From NCBI GenBank assembly GCA_017304655.1, contig JAFKLY010000007.1, positions 1 to 64,000 of the forward strand: a stretch of 64,000 nucleotides of DNA, given 5' to 3'. Below the pieces are notes generated by a model that was not told where the DNA came from, did no database searches, and saw only the letters and a list, made by a program, of their open reading frames with translations. This DNA comes from Sphingomonas sp. (GTDB taxonomy: Bacteria > Pseudomonadota > Alphaproteobacteria > Sphingomonadales > Sphingomonadaceae). Positions 63,973 through 64,000 of the stretch are shown in pieces (positions within the stretch are counted from its first letter, which is position 1; each line of letters starts with the position of its first letter). A program made the position numbers and the translations under genes.

Positions 63973-64000
63973 GCGTGAGTGATCGCATGGTCATGGTTCA

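Overview
The window is high-GC, gene-dense DNA from an alphaproteobacterium, most probably a member of the Sphingomonadaceae. The reasons are a full-length CtrA cell-cycle regulator, two large TonB-dependent receptors of the sphingomonad type, a PEPxxWA-type PEP-CTERM protein, several small families typical of Alphaproteobacteria (DUF2093, UPF0262, DUF2849, DUF934), and a glutathione S-transferase that resembles the LigE/LigP lignin beta-etherases. No rRNA, tRNA, transposase, integrase or CRISPR array was seen. The bulk reads as ordinary chromosome.

Layout. 1-3.3 kb: the end of a KDPG aldolase gene, an AraC regulator, then a short AT-richer accessory patch with a DUF3800 protein and two tiny ORFs, bracketed by palindromic repeats. 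3.3-9.1 kb: SH3 protein, 2-hydroxyacid dehydrogenase, ammonium transporter and a first TonB-dependent receptor. 9.1-16.4 kb: a leftward operon (alpha/beta hydrolase, GT4 glycosyltransferase, nitronate monooxygenase-like flavoprotein, DUF2093), divergent from selO and an astD-like dehydrogenase. 16.4-20.3 kb: a tight sulfate-assimilation operon (SUMT, DUF2849, sulfite reductase, DUF934, APS-type CysH). 20.6-27.2 kb: a BaiN-like flavoprotein, a Tat-exported DUF885 protein, dnaB and an MFS transporter. 27.3-29.0 kb: UPF0262, a degenerate GH25 protein and cytidine deaminase in an overlapping operon. 29.0-36.0 kb: a LytS/LytTR two-component pair, an OB-fold-like exported protein, a PEP-CTERM protein, a MarR regulator and a second TonB-dependent receptor.

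36.0-45.4 kb: dcd, a PPP-type phosphatase, ctrA, an acyltransferase, a RluA-type pseudouridine synthase with arfB, a GFA protein, an SDR/HxlR divergent pair, a free-methionine-sulfoxide reductase and bpt. 45.6-47.3 kb: a two-gene aconitase X. 47.4-52.1 kb: a lipoprotein, a compact molybdate operon (modE-modA-modB-modC, reading leftward) and threonine ammonia-lyase. 52.2-55.5 kb: an overlapping trio (beta-hydroxyacid dehydrogenase, YtcJ-like amidohydrolase, ManA). 56.2-59.1 kb: the LigE-like enzyme, then a TetR regulator and a GT1 glycosyltransferase. 59.2-62.0 kb: DUF1993 and a 3-hydroxybutyrate dehydrogenase/patatin operon. 62.1-64.0 kb: a YpfJ-type metallopeptidase, a 0.6 kb non-coding stretch with two or three intrinsic terminators (candidate small RNAs), and a PilZ protein.

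The points most worth following up are the tandem candidate small RNAs at 63.3-63.5 kb with complementary C/U-rich and G/A-rich segments, a pair of 73-bp dispersed repeats (1.1 and 25.6 kb), a near-perfect 31-bp inverted repeat at 41.0 kb, a GH25 protein that has lost its catalytic acids, a mod system with no Mop/TOBE domain in the regulator or the ATPase, and the LigE-like gene next to a TetR/glycosyltransferase pair. Many start codons are re-chosen here from ribosome-binding sites, and several are TTG or GTG. All family assignments were made by reading motifs; no database search was run.
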